From contig NZ_BKZV01000001.1 of NCBI RefSeq assembly GCF_008974285.1, forward strand, positions 1,582,214 through 1,646,213: a stretch of DNA of 64,000 nt, in the 5' to 3' direction. Made by a program: the position numbers and the translations under genes. Each line of letters starts with the position of its first letter. Position 1 is the first letter of the stretch. Below the pieces are notes generated by a model. That model did no database searches. It was given only the letters and a program-made list of their open reading frames with translations, and had not been told where the DNA came from. Below, one piece after another: positions 8,321-19,007 of this stretch. The DNA comes from Thermogemmatispora aurantia (GTDB lineage: Bacteria > Chloroflexota > Ktedonobacteria > Ktedonobacterales > Ktedonobacteraceae).

Positions 8321-9346
8321 TCATGGGGAGAGCCGTTCGGCCAGGTATTTCAGGCTGAGCGGATAGCGATATTCGATTCCGCCGTGCCGTCCGTCGAACA
8401 GCTCAAAGAAGACATCAGTGACTCCAATCTCAGCCAGGGCGCGGCGGAAAGCCTCCGCTCCCAGGTCGAGATAGTACTCATCGCGCTTGCCAGCATCGAT
8501 ATAGATGGCTCGCAGTGAGCGCAGGGCCTCGGCGTGCAGAGGAACCATCCGCACCGGGTCCCAGGCCAGCCAGCGCTCCCAGACATCGGGAACCAGCTGA
8601 CCGGTGGCGATATCGAAAGGCAGATGCACCGTACCGTCCATATCCGCCGAGTAGCAGGCGGCCATACACCAGACGTTGAGCAGGTCAGCATCGCTCTCTT
8701 TGGAGAAGGCCGGACGGCTGCGGAAGTCCTGCCAGAAGCGTTCGTACGAACCGCCGTAGTGATCACGCAAGGCCCGGGCCACCCTGGCAAAGTCGCGCTG
8801 ATAACAGACTTCAAAGAGAGCATCGCCCGCGTGAGTTGCCAGGCCTCCCCACAGATCTGGTCGTAGCATGGGAGTGACCATCGCGCCGTAGCCACCGCTG
8901 GACTTGCCGGCGATTCCCCGATGTTCGCGCGCTGCCAGCGTCCGATAGTGGGCATCGACCCAAGGGACGATTTCATCGCAGAGATAGGTGTGGTAGTATC
9001 CGACAGCGGGTGAATCCAGGAACTGGCTTCCTCCCAGGGAGGTCCAGCAGTCGACCCAGACGAGGATGCACGGCGGAGCTTCCCCTTTGGCAAACAGCTC
9101 GTCGGCCAGCTCCGGGAAGTTGCGCCGGAAGGCCGAGCGATTGCGCCACATGTCAAGCTGGCCCGTCAGCCCCTGAATCAAATAGATGCTGGGATAGCGC
9201 CGCTCTGGCTGTTCGTCGTAGCCGGGCGGCAGATAGATCCAGAGCGGGCGCTGATAGGGGTCACCTAGAGGATTGTTCTTGAGCACCTGGCTCTCAAAGG
9301 TCACTTCGTCAAAGCGCCCTTTGAAGTCGTGCGACCAGGGATACAC
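8321..9346 (-). CDS. alpha/beta-hydrolase, putative esterase (PF00756-like)
   Basis: The 341-residue protein belongs to the esterase D / enterochelin esterase-like group. The nucleophile elbow is GKSSGGYG, with the second Ser of SSGG the likely nucleophile; the Asp of IDAGKRDEYY and the His of DGRHGG near the C-terminus complete a plausible triad. The N-terminal part RPLWIYLPPGYDE is typical of the family. No signal peptide or membrane segment is seen, so it is probably cytoplasmic. The substrate is unknown; short-chain or sugar esters are usual. The GTG start has AGGAGG 8 nt upstream. It converges on the sigma-like gene, and nothing ties it to the neighbouring conflict genes. Confidence 0.8.
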   Translation of the reverse strand: MYPWSHDFKGRFDEVTFESQVLKNNPLGDPYQRPLWIYLPPGYDEQPERRYPSIYLIQGLTGQLDMWRNRSAFRRNFPELADELFAKGEAPPCILVWVDCWTSLGGSQFLDSPAVGYYHTYLCDEIVPWVDAHYRTLAAREHRGIAGKSSGGYGAMVTPMLRPDLWGGLATHAGDALFEVCYQRDFARVARALRDHYGGSYERFWQDFRSRPAFSKESDADLLNVWCMAACYSADMDGTVHLPFDIATGQLVPDVWERWLAWDPVRMVPLHAEALRSLRAIYIDAGKRDEYYLDLGAEAFRRALAEIGVTDVFFELFDGRHGGIEYRYPLSLKYLAERLSP

Positions 9347-9594
9347 GCTTTGCGCCTCCTTCTTTCTTCTTCTCTTCTTATCCTGGTGCTTTGGGTCCTA
9401 GTCTAGCACGCTTTCCTCATGGGCGTCCATGTCTCTTCTGCTGACAGCCAGCAATCCTGCGGCCTGGCCTCCCCAGGGAGCACCTCAGCTTTCGTCCGAC
9501 AGCAACAAAAGCGACCTTTACGAAGAGCAGGATTCTGCTTTAGAATAGAAGCAGCTCGCCTGCCATTGGCTATAATCTGCGCTAAGAGGAACAA

Positions 9595-10755
9595 ATGGAC
9601 ATGATCGACGGCTTAGCGGCGCTCCTCCAGCGGGCCACTGTTCGCATCGACGCCGACCATAATCCCAGGGGTACAGGCTTCTTTGTGGGGCCGGGCCTGA
9701 TTCTGACCTGCGCCCACGTCATCCCATCTGTTCACAAGGCAACTTCCAGCCTCCAGATCTACTGGCAGGAGAGATATTACGAGGCGGCCATCACTACAGT
9801 GTCTACTGATGACTCGTCCCCAGATCGGGATCTGGATCTGGCGCTGTTAACGGTCCCTCTTGAGGATCATCCCTGTGTCTTACTTTGCGGTGAGGCTCAG
9901 CCCTACAGCCGTCTGTACACCTATGGTTACCCAGGCTCAGTGCCTGGAGGCACCTCTTTCATTTTCGACGCCGCCGGGCCAGCCGGCGAGCGGAACCAGT
10001 GGGTCACCTTCCAACGCGGCCCGGTCGACCCCGGCATGAGCGGCGCCCCGCTGCTCGACCGGGAAAGCGGCTGCGTCTGCGGCATGATCCAGTTCTCGCT
10101 GGGCCTCCATAGCGAGCGCGGGGGCCAGGGTCTGCAGGCGCGCGTCATCCTTGCTCAGCTTCCTGATCTTGTCAATCATCAACTGGCCGCACACCGGCAA
10201 AACCGCCGCTGGCTGGAGCTTCTCTCAGTCGAGCAACGTCAGCGCCTCGGGCAGTGCTGTCCCCAGTATCAGCCGCTGCTCCAGCAGAACACCAAAGCCC
10301 TCAAAGTCTTTATATCCTACTCCGGCAGCCAGCGGGATCGCAAACTGAGAGAGGAACTTGAGAAGCAGTTGGCTTCCTTTAGACGGAATCAACTGATCGA
10401 AAGCTACCACAGCGAGCAGCTAAGCGCGGGGCGTGAACGGAGCGAGAGCCAGCGCCTGCTAGAGCAGGCGGACATCATTCTATTACTTATCAGCCCTGAC
10501 TACATGAGCTCCGACCAATGCTACAACGAAGAAATGCAGCGGGCCATGCAGCGCCACGAGGCCGGCACGGCGCGCATCATCCCGATCAAGTTGCGGCCAA
10601 CTGTGGAGCTGGCCAGCTCTCCCTTCGGCAAGCTGCAGGCCCTGCCGCGCTCCGGGCAACCTATCACGGAAAGCAGGGACCGTGACGCAGCCATGAAGGA
10701 GATCGCCGATGAGCTGTATCGGGTCATCCAGGAGTTGAAAAGCAAGCAGACCTGA
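9595..10755 (+). CDS. trypsin-like serine protease fused to a TIR domain
   Basis: Residues 10-200 form a trypsin-like protease with all three catalytic stretches: His in TCAHV, Asp in DLDLALL and Ser in DPGMSGAPLL. Residues 235-386 form a TIR domain beginning KVFISYSGSQRDRKL, with Glu residues in CYNEEMQRAM where the NAD-cleaving Glu of TIR enzymes falls. There is no signal peptide, so it acts inside the cell. Both halves are known effector modules of bacterial immune systems. One protein carrying both could cleave a partner and consume NAD, or use TIR only for assembly; this is inference. The ATG at 9595 follows AGAGG; a second ATG at 9601 is possible. It stands alone, convergent with hflX. 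Confidence 0.8.
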   Translation: MDMIDGLAALLQRATVRIDADHNPRGTGFFVGPGLILTCAHVIPSVHKATSSLQIYWQERYYEAAITTVSTDDSSPDRDLDLALLTVPLEDHPCVLLCGEAQPYSRLYTYGYPGSVPGGTSFIFDAAGPAGERNQWVTFQRGPVDPGMSGAPLLDRESGCVCGMIQFSLGLHSERGGQGLQARVILAQLPDLVNHQLAAHRQNRRWLELLSVEQRQRLGQCCPQYQPLLQQNTKALKVFISYSGSQRDRKLREELEKQLASFRRNQLIESYHSEQLSAGRERSESQRLLEQADIILLLISPDYMSSDQCYNEEMQRAMQRHEAGTARIIPIKLRPTVELASSPFGKLQALPRSGQPITESRDRDAAMKEIADELYRVIQELKSKQT

Positions 10756-10877
10756 GCTGAGCGAGCGCAAGCCTATCTCCCCCGCCCAGCTCACCAGCTC
10801 AGGGCAGTGGCAGGCACGTTTCCAGGAACAGTCTCTTCTTGCTTTCCCATTCACCGCCCCGCCCATTAGGGCATCGG

Positions 10878-12260
10878 CTAGGGGCGGGCGCTAGGGGCCC
10901 TGAGCAAGCCTCTGCGTTGCTGAAGGCGATACGGCGCATAGTAACCAGCCAGGGGCGAGGGCAGGCGTCCAACCAGGAGTGTCCCCTCGGCGCGATGCTC
11001 TTCTAGCTCGACGCGCCCGCGACGATGGAAGAGTTCCACCAGGTCGCCGCGCGCGTAAGGCACAAGCACCTGCAAAGGCACCATCTGCTCAGCCACCACC
11101 TGAGCCAGCTTCTCGCGCAGTGCCTCCAGGCCCCAGCCACGCAGCGCCGAGACTACCACAGCATTGGGATAGAGCGAAGGATCAACACGGTCGGGATCAG
11201 GCAGCAGATCGATCTTATTGAGGGCCGTCACCCGCGGCTTCTCATGGGCCTCCAGCTCGCGCAAGACCTCGTTGACCGTCTCGCTCTGCTCGATGGCATT
11301 CTCATGGCTGACATCCACCACCTCCAGCAACACATCGGCATCAACCACCTCCTCCAGCGTTGCCCGGAAAGCAGCCACCAGGCGCGTCGGCAGGCGCTGA
11401 ATGAAACCCACCGTATCCGTCAGCAAGACCTCCTGGTTGCCCGGCAGTACCACGCGGCGCGTCGTCGGATCAAGCGTCGCAAACAGCTTGTTTTCGACCA
11501 GAACATCGGCCTGACTCAAAGCATTAAAGAGCGTCGACTTACCAGCGTTGGTGTAGCCCACCACAGCCACCACCGGCATTGTCAAAGCCGCCCGCTGACG
11601 ACGATGGAGCGTGCGCTGCTCACGCACCTCCTCCAACTCGCGACGCAACTCCGCCAGGCGATTGCGAATGCGGCGACGATCGATCTCCAGCCGCGTCTCA
11701 CCAGGGCCGCGGACTCCAATAGCACCGCCCACGCCAGCCGCTCCAAGCGAGCCACCAGCCTGCTGCGACAGCTCGATACCGCGCCCGCTCAGACGAGGCA
11801 GGCGATACTCCAGCTGCGCCAGCTCAACCTGCAGGCGCCCCTCGCGCGTCCGCGCGTGCTGGGCAAAGATATCGAGAATCAGTGTTGTCCGATCGATCAC
11901 ACGCGCATTGAGAGCCTTTTCAAGATTGCGCTGCTGAGAGGGTGACAGCTCGTCATCGAAAATCACCAGCTCAAAGCCCAGCTCCTGCTCCAGAGCAGCC
12001 AGCTCCTGGACCTTTCCCTTACCAAGATAGGTAGCAGGATCAGGATGACGCAGGTGCTGCAGCATCTTGCCGACCACCTCGGCCCCGGCAGTTCTGGCCA
12101 GGGCCTCCAGCTCGTTGAGCGAATCCTCAGCGCTCCAGAGCGTTTCCTGCCGCTCACTGGCCACCGCGACGAGAAAGGCCCGCTCCGGCCCCTCCGTGCT
12201 TCTCTGCTTGATCAGCACAGCATCGTTTCTTGCCGTAAAATGCCTCCTTTGTTCAAGCAA
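10878..12260 (-). CDS. hflX: ribosome-associated GTPase HflX
   Basis: HflX splits or rescues stalled 70S ribosomes. The protein has the HflX N-terminal domain (DPATYLGKGKVQEL, FDDELSPSQQRNLE), the glycine-rich linker (GGAIGVRGPGETRLE), and G motifs GYTNAGKST near residue 230, DTVGFIQRLP and NKIDL, followed by a short C-terminal domain. Length is normal. The start is uncertain. The TTG at 12260 has no good ribosome site before it, while an AGGAGG lies a few codons inside with no usual start codon at proper spacing; GTG at 12218 is another option. It lies 170 nt downstream of cvpA on the same strand. Confidence 0.9.
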   Translation of the reverse strand: MLEQRRHFTARNDAVLIKQRSTEGPERAFLVAVASERQETLWSAEDSLNELEALARTAGAEVVGKMLQHLRHPDPATYLGKGKVQELAALEQELGFELVIFDDELSPSQQRNLEKALNARVIDRTTLILDIFAQHARTREGRLQVELAQLEYRLPRLSGRGIELSQQAGGSLGAAGVGGAIGVRGPGETRLEIDRRRIRNRLAELRRELEEVREQRTLHRRQRAALTMPVVAVVGYTNAGKSTLFNALSQADVLVENKLFATLDPTTRRVVLPGNQEVLLTDTVGFIQRLPTRLVAAFRATLEEVVDADVLLEVVDVSHENAIEQSETVNEVLRELEAHEKPRVTALNKIDLLPDPDRVDPSLYPNAVVVSALRGWGLEALREKLAQVVAEQMVPLQVLVPYARGDLVELFHRRGRVELEEHRAEGTLLVGRLPSPLAGYYAPYRLQQRRGLLRAPSARP

Positions 12261-12428
12261 AATCTACTCAGCTCTAGAATACGTAGAATACCCCTTGACT
12301 ATACATTGTATGCGCCTTGACCGCAGAGCGCAAGCCCAGAGGCAGCGCCTCCTGCCCTGCCTGGTAGGAAGGCCAGCCCAGCCCAGGCCAGCAAGTAAAC
12401 GGACAGCCCGGCGCAACCATCACAGACC

Positions 12429-12947
12429 CTACTTTAAAGGCAGATGACCCAGCAGCCACTGATTGAGATGCACAAAGAGACTCTGGGCAATGGCTTCATT
12501 GTAAGCCCGCTGCCAGGCACTGAACTGACCTGGATCATGCACCGGAATGCTTTGGACGGCGCTGAGGACGTTATGTAGGGCCAGCAACAGAATCAGCCAC
12601 AGGAGCCAGGCTTCAACAAAACCCAGCACCATCCCAAGCAGCTCGTCGACGATCCCCAGCATCGGAATGCTATGGACAAAGGCCCGAATCAGCGTGGTGA
12701 CAATATGAACGATGAGGACGGTAGCGAAAAAGAGCAAGATATAGGCCAGCAGAGGCGCAGCCACGGCTCCATTCCCAGCGAGTAAGGTGGTGAACGAGGG
12801 ACCGAAGAGTAGGGCCACAGCCAACGCCAGCGGGAGTGCAACCAGATTAATCAAGCTAGCAATAAGGCCATTATGGAAACCATTGATGACCAGTACAATG
12901 GCTGTAGCCAGAAAGGCAAGATCGATCCAGTTAAACGAAAGAGACAT
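12429..12947 (-). CDS. CvpA family membrane protein
   Basis: The 172-residue protein has four to five hydrophobic helices and matches the CvpA (colicin V production) family: the N-terminal pattern NWIDLAFLATAIVLVINGF, then a helix with ALPLALAVALLF, and a later segment LGIVDELLGMVLGFVEAWLL, the typical gly-rich CvpA helix. It is an inner-membrane protein; the molecular function of the family is not well defined, with links to envelope stress. GGGAGGA sits about 9 nt before the ATG. hflX follows and may be co-transcribed. Confidence 0.8.
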   Translation of the reverse strand: MSLSFNWIDLAFLATAIVLVINGFHNGLIASLINLVALPLALAVALLFGPSFTTLLAGNGAVAAPLLAYILLFFATVLIVHIVTTLIRAFVHSIPMLGIVDELLGMVLGFVEAWLLWLILLLALHNVLSAVQSIPVHDPGQFSAWQRAYNEAIAQSLFVHLNQWLLGHLPLK

Positions 12948-13110
12948 TTACTTCTTCCTCCCAATATCATGAATGAGAAGTAATGAAATAGAAAGTCGAA
13001 CCTCCTGATATATAATCAAACGAGGCTCCAGGCTCACTGTCACAGTCAGCATGCCAGACGCTCCTGGGGTGAGAGGTTGAGGGTAAGAAAGGGGAGGCGA
13101 CGTCATCGGA

Positions 13111-13146
13111 TTGGCCCGCGGCGAACCGACATGCTATAATGAAGGC

Positions 13147-13149
<3 letters not shown>
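13111..13149 (+). promoter_or_regulatory. leaderless-type promoter of rlmN
   Basis: TTGGCC (13111-13116), an 18-nt spacer and TATAAT (13135-13140) lie directly before the gene. Only GAAGGC separates the -10 from the ATG at 13147, so transcription should start at or within a base or two of the A of the start codon, giving an mRNA without a 5' leader. Confidence 0.65.
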
Positions 13150-14337
<1,188 letters not shown>

Positions 14338-14480
14338 CCTCACAGTGCCCAAAAAAAAAGAAAAGAGGTAAGGAGGAAGCGCAGGAATAAGAGCCTGCTT
14401 GAACGCGCGGCAGGTAGCAGCCGGGCAGGCCGGGGCGGGAACGCCGCATGAGCGGCGCTCTTACCTGCCTCCGGCCAGCG

Positions 14481-14672
14481 CTATGCCTTGGGGACCTTGA
14501 GCATCGTGCGCAGGCAGCGCGTGCAGACATGCACCGTGCGCCGCACCCCATTAATCTCCAGATGGCGCCGCTGCACGTTCACCACGAAACGCCGCCGTGT
14601 ATGACGCTGTGAGTGCGACACCTTATTGCCATACATCGGTTTACGCTGACAGAGGTCACAACGACCAGCCAT
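14481..14672 (-). CDS. rpmB: 50S ribosomal protein L28, zinc-ribbon form
   Basis: The 63-residue protein has the L28 pattern CDLCQRKPMYGNKVSHSQ, RRRF and VCTRCLRTM. The paired CxxC motifs at each end make this the zinc-binding form of L28. The ATG at 14672 has GGGAG about 6 nt upstream and the protein begins with the usual MAGRCDLC. As in many Firmicutes and Chloroflexota, it lies head-to-head with the Asp23/FakA genes. A long upstream region with a good promoter near 15220-15248 may drive it. Confidence 0.93.
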   Translation of the reverse strand: MAGRCDLCQRKPMYGNKVSHSQRHTRRRFVVNVQRRHLEINGVRRTVHVCTRCLRTMLKVPKA

Positions 14673-15295
14673 AGCAATCTCCCTTCCTCTCTGTTCTTTC
14701 TTAGCCGTCTGGGTGCTCACCCTGGCACCTGGATAGGTCCCGCTCCTGCTTCGCGCGCGAGGCGGCAGAGAACCGCAGGTTCCACACTCACCCACCCGCC
14801 TTAGCAATGCAGGCACTGACCACGGCTTCCGCTGTTCTGCCGAGCCGAGCCAGGGGCTGCCCAGAGGCCGCTTGACCAGAATAAGAGATACCAGATGCCA
14901 TCACTCCCGCCAGGATCTCTCAACCAACCAGGCGACAGGTTTCAACACGAGCCACTCCCCTTGGTCTGACGGCTTCCCTTCCCGCCCGGCCACCAGACCA
15001 GACGTCGCTCTTCTCATGTAAAGAGAGAGCGCCTTGCTGGGGCTGAAGCCCACTCCCAACCAAGCAGACGAGACGGCGAAGCGAACCCACGAGAGCTACA
15101 GGGCAGATGTCTGCGCCCTTGATTCTGACGGGGGCCTTTGATATACTGCAACAGAACGCAGACCTTGCACTCCAGTAAGTAGAGAGCAAAGCGTTAGTAA
15201 GCGTTGAGTACGCTCTGCGAGTATAGCAGATTGCCCTCGCTTTGGCAAGTGCGTAGGCCAGAAGACCAGCAGAGCAAAGAAAGAATAGAGAAGAC
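14673..15295. other. 620-nt divergent gap between rpmB and the Asp23 gene
   Basis: No coding region is supported here. The minus-strand promoter near 15220-15248 would give rpmB a leader of about 540 nt, long enough to hold a regulatory RNA. I see short GC-rich inverted repeats near 14750-14790 but cannot match any known RNA family by eye. Confidence 0.4.
15220..15248 (-). promoter_or_regulatory. promoter reading toward rpmB
   Basis: On the minus strand TTGCCA (15248-15243), a 17-nt spacer and TATACT (15225-15220) make a near-consensus promoter. Start of transcription would be near 15213. Confidence 0.55.
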
Positions 15296-15697
15296 ATGGG
15301 TATGCCGAAGCCATCGACGATTCAACCGCAGCACGGAACGCGTCCTCTAGGCAGGATCGAGGTCCTTCCCCATGCGATACACACCATCGCGGCCCGCGCC
15401 GTTAGCGAAAGCTACGGCGTCGTAGGTATCGCCGCGCCTCGCCTGCGCAATGGCGAGGCCATCCTCCTTCCCCCCGAACGAAGCGGCGAGGGCATCCAGG
15501 TGCGCATCGCGAACGGGCGCCTAATCATTGAGGTCTACGTCGTGCTGGAATACGGGCTGCGCATGTCTGAGATCGCCCACAATATCATGAGCAGCGTCAA
15601 GTTCTCGGTTGAAAAGATGCTCGGGGTACCCGTGCAGCAGGTGAACGTCAATATCCAGGGGCTGGAACACAGCCCTACCACAAGGCGCGAGCACTAA
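15296..15697 (+). CDS. Asp23/Gls24 family protein
   Basis: The 133-residue protein shows the Asp23/Gls24 pattern: LPHAIHTIAARAVSESYGVVGIA, then RLIIEVYVVLEYGLRMSEIAHNI and the closing VNVNIQGL. In Firmicutes the YloU-type members stand just before the fatty acid kinase subunit gene, exactly as here. They are small cytoplasmic proteins tied to envelope homeostasis, with no known enzymatic activity. The ATG at 15296 or the one 6 nt later could be used; the upstream AGAGAAG is weak. Likely co-transcribed with the next gene, 54 nt downstream. Confidence 0.8.
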   Translation: MGMPKPSTIQPQHGTRPLGRIEVLPHAIHTIAARAVSESYGVVGIAAPRLRNGEAILLPPERSGEGIQVRIANGRLIIEVYVVLEYGLRMSEIAHNIMSSVKFSVEKMLGVPVQQVNVNIQGLEHSPTTRREH

Positions 15698-15751
15698 CGA
15701 CAAGGTGTGGGCACCACCTACCTCACCACCACCACATAAGGTAAGTGATCT

Positions 15752-17500
15752 ATGCAGGAACAGGCATCAGGTGCTCTACACGCGCAAGATGCGCAAAGCC
15801 AGCAACAGATGCAGCGGATTAGCCGCCCGCGGCGGATCAGTGTCCTGGATGGCCAGGACCTGAAGAAGGCAATGATTGCGGGGGCCGCCTGGCTGGAGGA
15901 GCGGCGGGAGAGCATTAACGCCCTTAATGTCTTCCCCGTCCCGGATGGAGATACTGGCTCGAACATGTCCGCCACCATGCAGGCCGCCATTCGGGGGATC
16001 ATCGATAGCCAGGAGAGAGCAGCGGGGGTGATTGCATCCCGCCTCGCCCACGATGCCCTCTTGGGCGCGCGGGGCAACTCGGGGGTGATTCTGTCGCAAG
16101 TGCTCCGTGGCCTGGCCCAGGGACTAGAGAAGAAGCAGACCTTCACCTCACTTGACCTGGCCAATGCTTTGATGGAAGCCTCGCGGCTGGCCTCACGAGC
16201 CGTCATCAAGCCGGTCGAGGGCACTATTCTGACCGTGGTACGTGACTGCGCCGAGGCGGCGCTGGCCAGTGCGCAGCGCGGCGACGACCTGGTGACCCTG
16301 ATGCACGAGGTAGTGACCGCTGCGCGGCAGTCGGTAGCCCGCACGCCCGAGCTGCTGCCCATCCTCAAGCAGGCGGGAGTAGTCGATGCCGGCGGCCAGG
16401 GGCTGTGTGTGATTCTCGAAGGAATCTGGCACGCTCTGCGTGGCGAGGGACGAGAGGCACGCCCCTTCTCATCAGCAACGACCGAAGCCACCCCGCGGCG
16501 AGGAAGAGTCAATGTCGAGGAGGAGCAATACGGCTATGAGGTGGTCTTCCTGCTACGCGGCGAGAACCTCGACGTAGAGCGCATCCGCCAGACGATCATC
16601 GACATGGGCGGCGTTTCCACGGTCGTGGCCGGAGATGAAAAGCTGCTCAAAGTGCATACGCATACTCAATGGCCTGGCAAAATCCTGGACTATGGCGTGA
16701 GCCTGGGTAGTCTCCTGGATATCAATATTGAGAATCTCCAGGAGCAGAGCCTGGCCTACGCGGCAGAGAGTCGCGCCGAGCATGAGCAGGTCGAAGGCTG
16801 GGGCCAGGATGCAGCCGCAGGCAGCAAGGTCGCGGCTCCCAGCGTTCCCATCGCCACAGTCGCCGTCGTCTCCGGCTCTGGCTTCGAGAAGGTCTATCGC
16901 GGCCTGGGCGTGAGCGCCATTGTACCCGGCGGACAGACCATGAATCCCAGCATCGAAGAACTGCTGGCGGCGGTCAACTCCGTTGAGGCCGAGCAGGTCA
17001 TTATCTTGCCCAACAACAGCAATGTGATCCTCAGCGCGCAGCAGATTCCACGCCTCACCAGCAAACAGGTGGAGGTCATCCCAACCGAGACCCTGCCCCA
17101 GGGAATCGCCGCCCTGATGAGTTTCAACTACAGCGCCGATCTGGCCACCAACGTTCAAAGCATGAGCGCCGCCGCCCGACGCATCCAGACTGCCGAGATC
17201 ACCACGGCAGTGCGCGCCGTGCAGATCGATGGCCTGCGTGTGCGAGAGGGGGATATCATCGGCCTGATCAACGGCAATCTGGCCGTGGCCGGCAGCAGTC
17301 TGGACGGCGTCATTAACGACCTGCTCCAGCGTATGCACGTCGAGCGCTACGAGCTGCTCACTATCTACTACGGCGAGGGAACCAGCGAGACCCACGCTCA
17401 GGAAACCGCGGCCCGCATCAAGCAGACCTATTCCCACCTGGAGGTAGAGGTAGTGGATGGCGGCCAACCCTACTACACCTATATTTTCTCGGTTGAATGA
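15752..17500 (+). CDS. fatty acid kinase catalytic subunit FakA-like (DAK2/DhaL domain, YloV family)
   Basis: This 582-residue protein has an N-terminal DhaL-type ATP-binding domain with NALNVFPVPDGDTGSNM near residues 55-70, the Mg-ATP site, plus GARGNSGVILSQ and DAGGQGLCVI. A long YloV-type C-terminal domain ends FSVE. In Firmicutes FakA transfers phosphate to a fatty acid held by a FakB (DegV) protein, feeding exogenous or recycled fatty acids into phospholipid. A FakB-like gene lies 240 nt downstream, which supports this call. Cytoplasmic; no signal peptide. Confidence 0.85.
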   Translation: MQEQASGALHAQDAQSQQQMQRISRPRRISVLDGQDLKKAMIAGAAWLEERRESINALNVFPVPDGDTGSNMSATMQAAIRGIIDSQERAAGVIASRLAHDALLGARGNSGVILSQVLRGLAQGLEKKQTFTSLDLANALMEASRLASRAVIKPVEGTILTVVRDCAEAALASAQRGDDLVTLMHEVVTAARQSVARTPELLPILKQAGVVDAGGQGLCVILEGIWHALRGEGREARPFSSATTEATPRRGRVNVEEEQYGYEVVFLLRGENLDVERIRQTIIDMGGVSTVVAGDEKLLKVHTHTQWPGKILDYGVSLGSLLDINIENLQEQSLAYAAESRAEHEQVEGWGQDAAAGSKVAAPSVPIATVAVVSGSGFEKVYRGLGVSAIVPGGQTMNPSIEELLAAVNSVEAEQVIILPNNSNVILSAQQIPRLTSKQVEVIPTETLPQGIAALMSFNYSADLATNVQSMSAAARRIQTAEITTAVRAVQIDGLRVREGDIIGLINGNLAVAGSSLDGVINDLLQRMHVERYELLTIYYGEGTSETHAQETAARIKQTYSHLEVEVVDGGQPYYTYIFSVE

Positions 17501-17740
17501 AGAGGCAATAGACAGCAGCAGCCGGTCAGAGCGCACGCCCGGTGCACAACAGCCGTAAGTCAGGCCAGACCGGCCCGCGCGGAAACCCGGAGACAATCAG
17601 GATTTAGATCGAGATGGCTGGTCGTCTCGTCCCAGCGCTCTTCCCGCTACTCTAGCGAAACGTACCCACGCTTCTCACAACCAGCCAGGTGCGCTGACGC
17701 ACATAGTGCAGACAATTCTCTCGCGTTCAGGAGGTGCCTC

Positions 17741-18586
17741 ATGGCCGTCCGCATCGTCACCGATAGTACAGCGGATCTCCCTAAAGAACGGGCCGCGGCC
17801 CTGGGAATCAGCGTTGTTCCCCTCAAGGTTATTTTTGGCAGTGAAGAATATCTGGACGGAGTCAATCTGGATACAGAGGGCTTTTTTAAAAAGCTGGCGG
17901 AGAGCAAGGATTTCCCCCGTACCTCGCAGCCAACACCCGCCGATTTTCTCGCCACCTACCAGCGCCTGATCGAAGAAGGTGCCGAGGCCATTCTCTCGGT
18001 CCATCTGTCAGCAAAATTCAGCGGAACCTACCAGTCGGCCTGCGCCGCTCGGGCAGCGCTGCCAGCGGAACTGCAACACATTCCCATCGAGATTGTGGAC
18101 TCGGAGAGCATCAGCCTCGGAATCGGTATGTCGGTTATGCACGCCGCCGAAGAAGCCCAGCGCGGCGACGACCTGGCCACCATCAAAGCACGGCTGGTCG
18201 ATCGTTTGCGCCGCACACGCATCCTGGGCGTGCTGGATAGTCTAGAGCATCTGCGCCGTGGAGGACGCATCGGACGCGCCAGCGCCTTCCTGGGCACGAT
18301 GTTGAGCTTCAAGCCGATTATCGGTATTCAGGCTGGCGAGGTGGTGCCGATTGAGCGCCCGCGCACACGCGCCAAAGCTTACGAGCGGGTGGCGCAGCTC
18401 TTCCAGGAGGCCAGCCCAGTGGAAGAGGTGGTCATTGTGGAGTCGAGCGACGAATTGGGGGAGCAGCTTGCCGCCGCGATGCAGGCGGTCCACCCTCAGC
18501 CGATTCCACGCTATAAGCTGGGCGCCGTGCTCGGTACCCATACGGGACCCGGTACGGTGGGTATTATCTTTATTACGGCACATTAG
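17741..18586 (+). CDS. DegV family fatty-acid-binding protein (FakB-like)
   Basis: This 281-residue DegV protein begins VRIVTDSTADLP and contains SAKFSGTYQSA and IGIQAGEV, with a C-terminal GAVLGTHTGPGTVG. These are the fatty-acid-binding motifs of FakB proteins, which hold the acyl chain and present the carboxylate to FakA. AGGAGGTG lies about 5 nt upstream of the ATG. The placement after the FakA-like gene supports a two-component fatty acid kinase; the acyl-chain preference cannot be read from sequence. Confidence 0.88.
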   Translation: MAVRIVTDSTADLPKERAAALGISVVPLKVIFGSEEYLDGVNLDTEGFFKKLAESKDFPRTSQPTPADFLATYQRLIEEGAEAILSVHLSAKFSGTYQSACAARAALPAELQHIPIEIVDSESISLGIGMSVMHAAEEAQRGDDLATIKARLVDRLRRTRILGVLDSLEHLRRGGRIGRASAFLGTMLSFKPIIGIQAGEVVPIERPRTRAKAYERVAQLFQEASPVEEVVIVESSDELGEQLAAAMQAVHPQPIPRYKLGAVLGTHTGPGTVGIIFITAH

Positions 18587-19007
18587 ACGAGTTGCCCTCT
18601 CGTCTGAGGCCCGCCGGGCAGGCAGGTCGATCGGCCCGCCCGGCGGCGCGGTTGGACGGCATGAGGTTATCTGATGCAATAAAGCTGATACATTATGAGA
18701 TAACCATTGACGACTTGCATCTTCGTCGGTACAATAGTAGGTAGTAGAGCGCTTACCCACGCCAGAAAGGGCTGTGCTGCAGGCACTGCAGGGCTTGCTC
18801 TATGTGCGTACCTCTGATCGCCCGTCGAGCCGCACAACGTACACGCTGGCAGGCTTGACAGCAATAGACAGGGCGAGGCCAACGCACACAGGGTAGGTGG
18901 GGAACCTGAGCGGGAGCTTGTAGCCAGAAGATCATGCGTTCACTCACTGGAAGGTTCGTTAGTCAGCCACCATCGCAGATGGTGCAAGCGACGAAGGAGG
19001 AACAACC
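18587..19007. other. 420-nt gap with promoter and leader of the coupled small genes
   Basis: No coding region is supported. The gap holds the promoter and dyad described separately, then a 265-nt leader before the GTG at 19008. The leader has short self-complementary stretches such as GCTGCAGGCACTGCAG, but I cannot identify an RNA family. Confidence 0.4.
18665..18735 (+). promoter_or_regulatory. promoter with an upstream 8-bp inverted repeat
   Basis: TTGACG (18707-18712), a 17-nt spacer and TACAAT (18730-18735) form a strong promoter. The perfect arms GGTTATCT (18665-18672) and AGATAACC (18698-18705) end one base before the -35, a position suited to an activator or repressor site. Confidence 0.65.

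Noticed and set aside
16553-17596. 347-codon open frame opposite the FakA-like gene
   Set aside because: Antisense to a gene with clear DhaL motifs; no family match or start signal.
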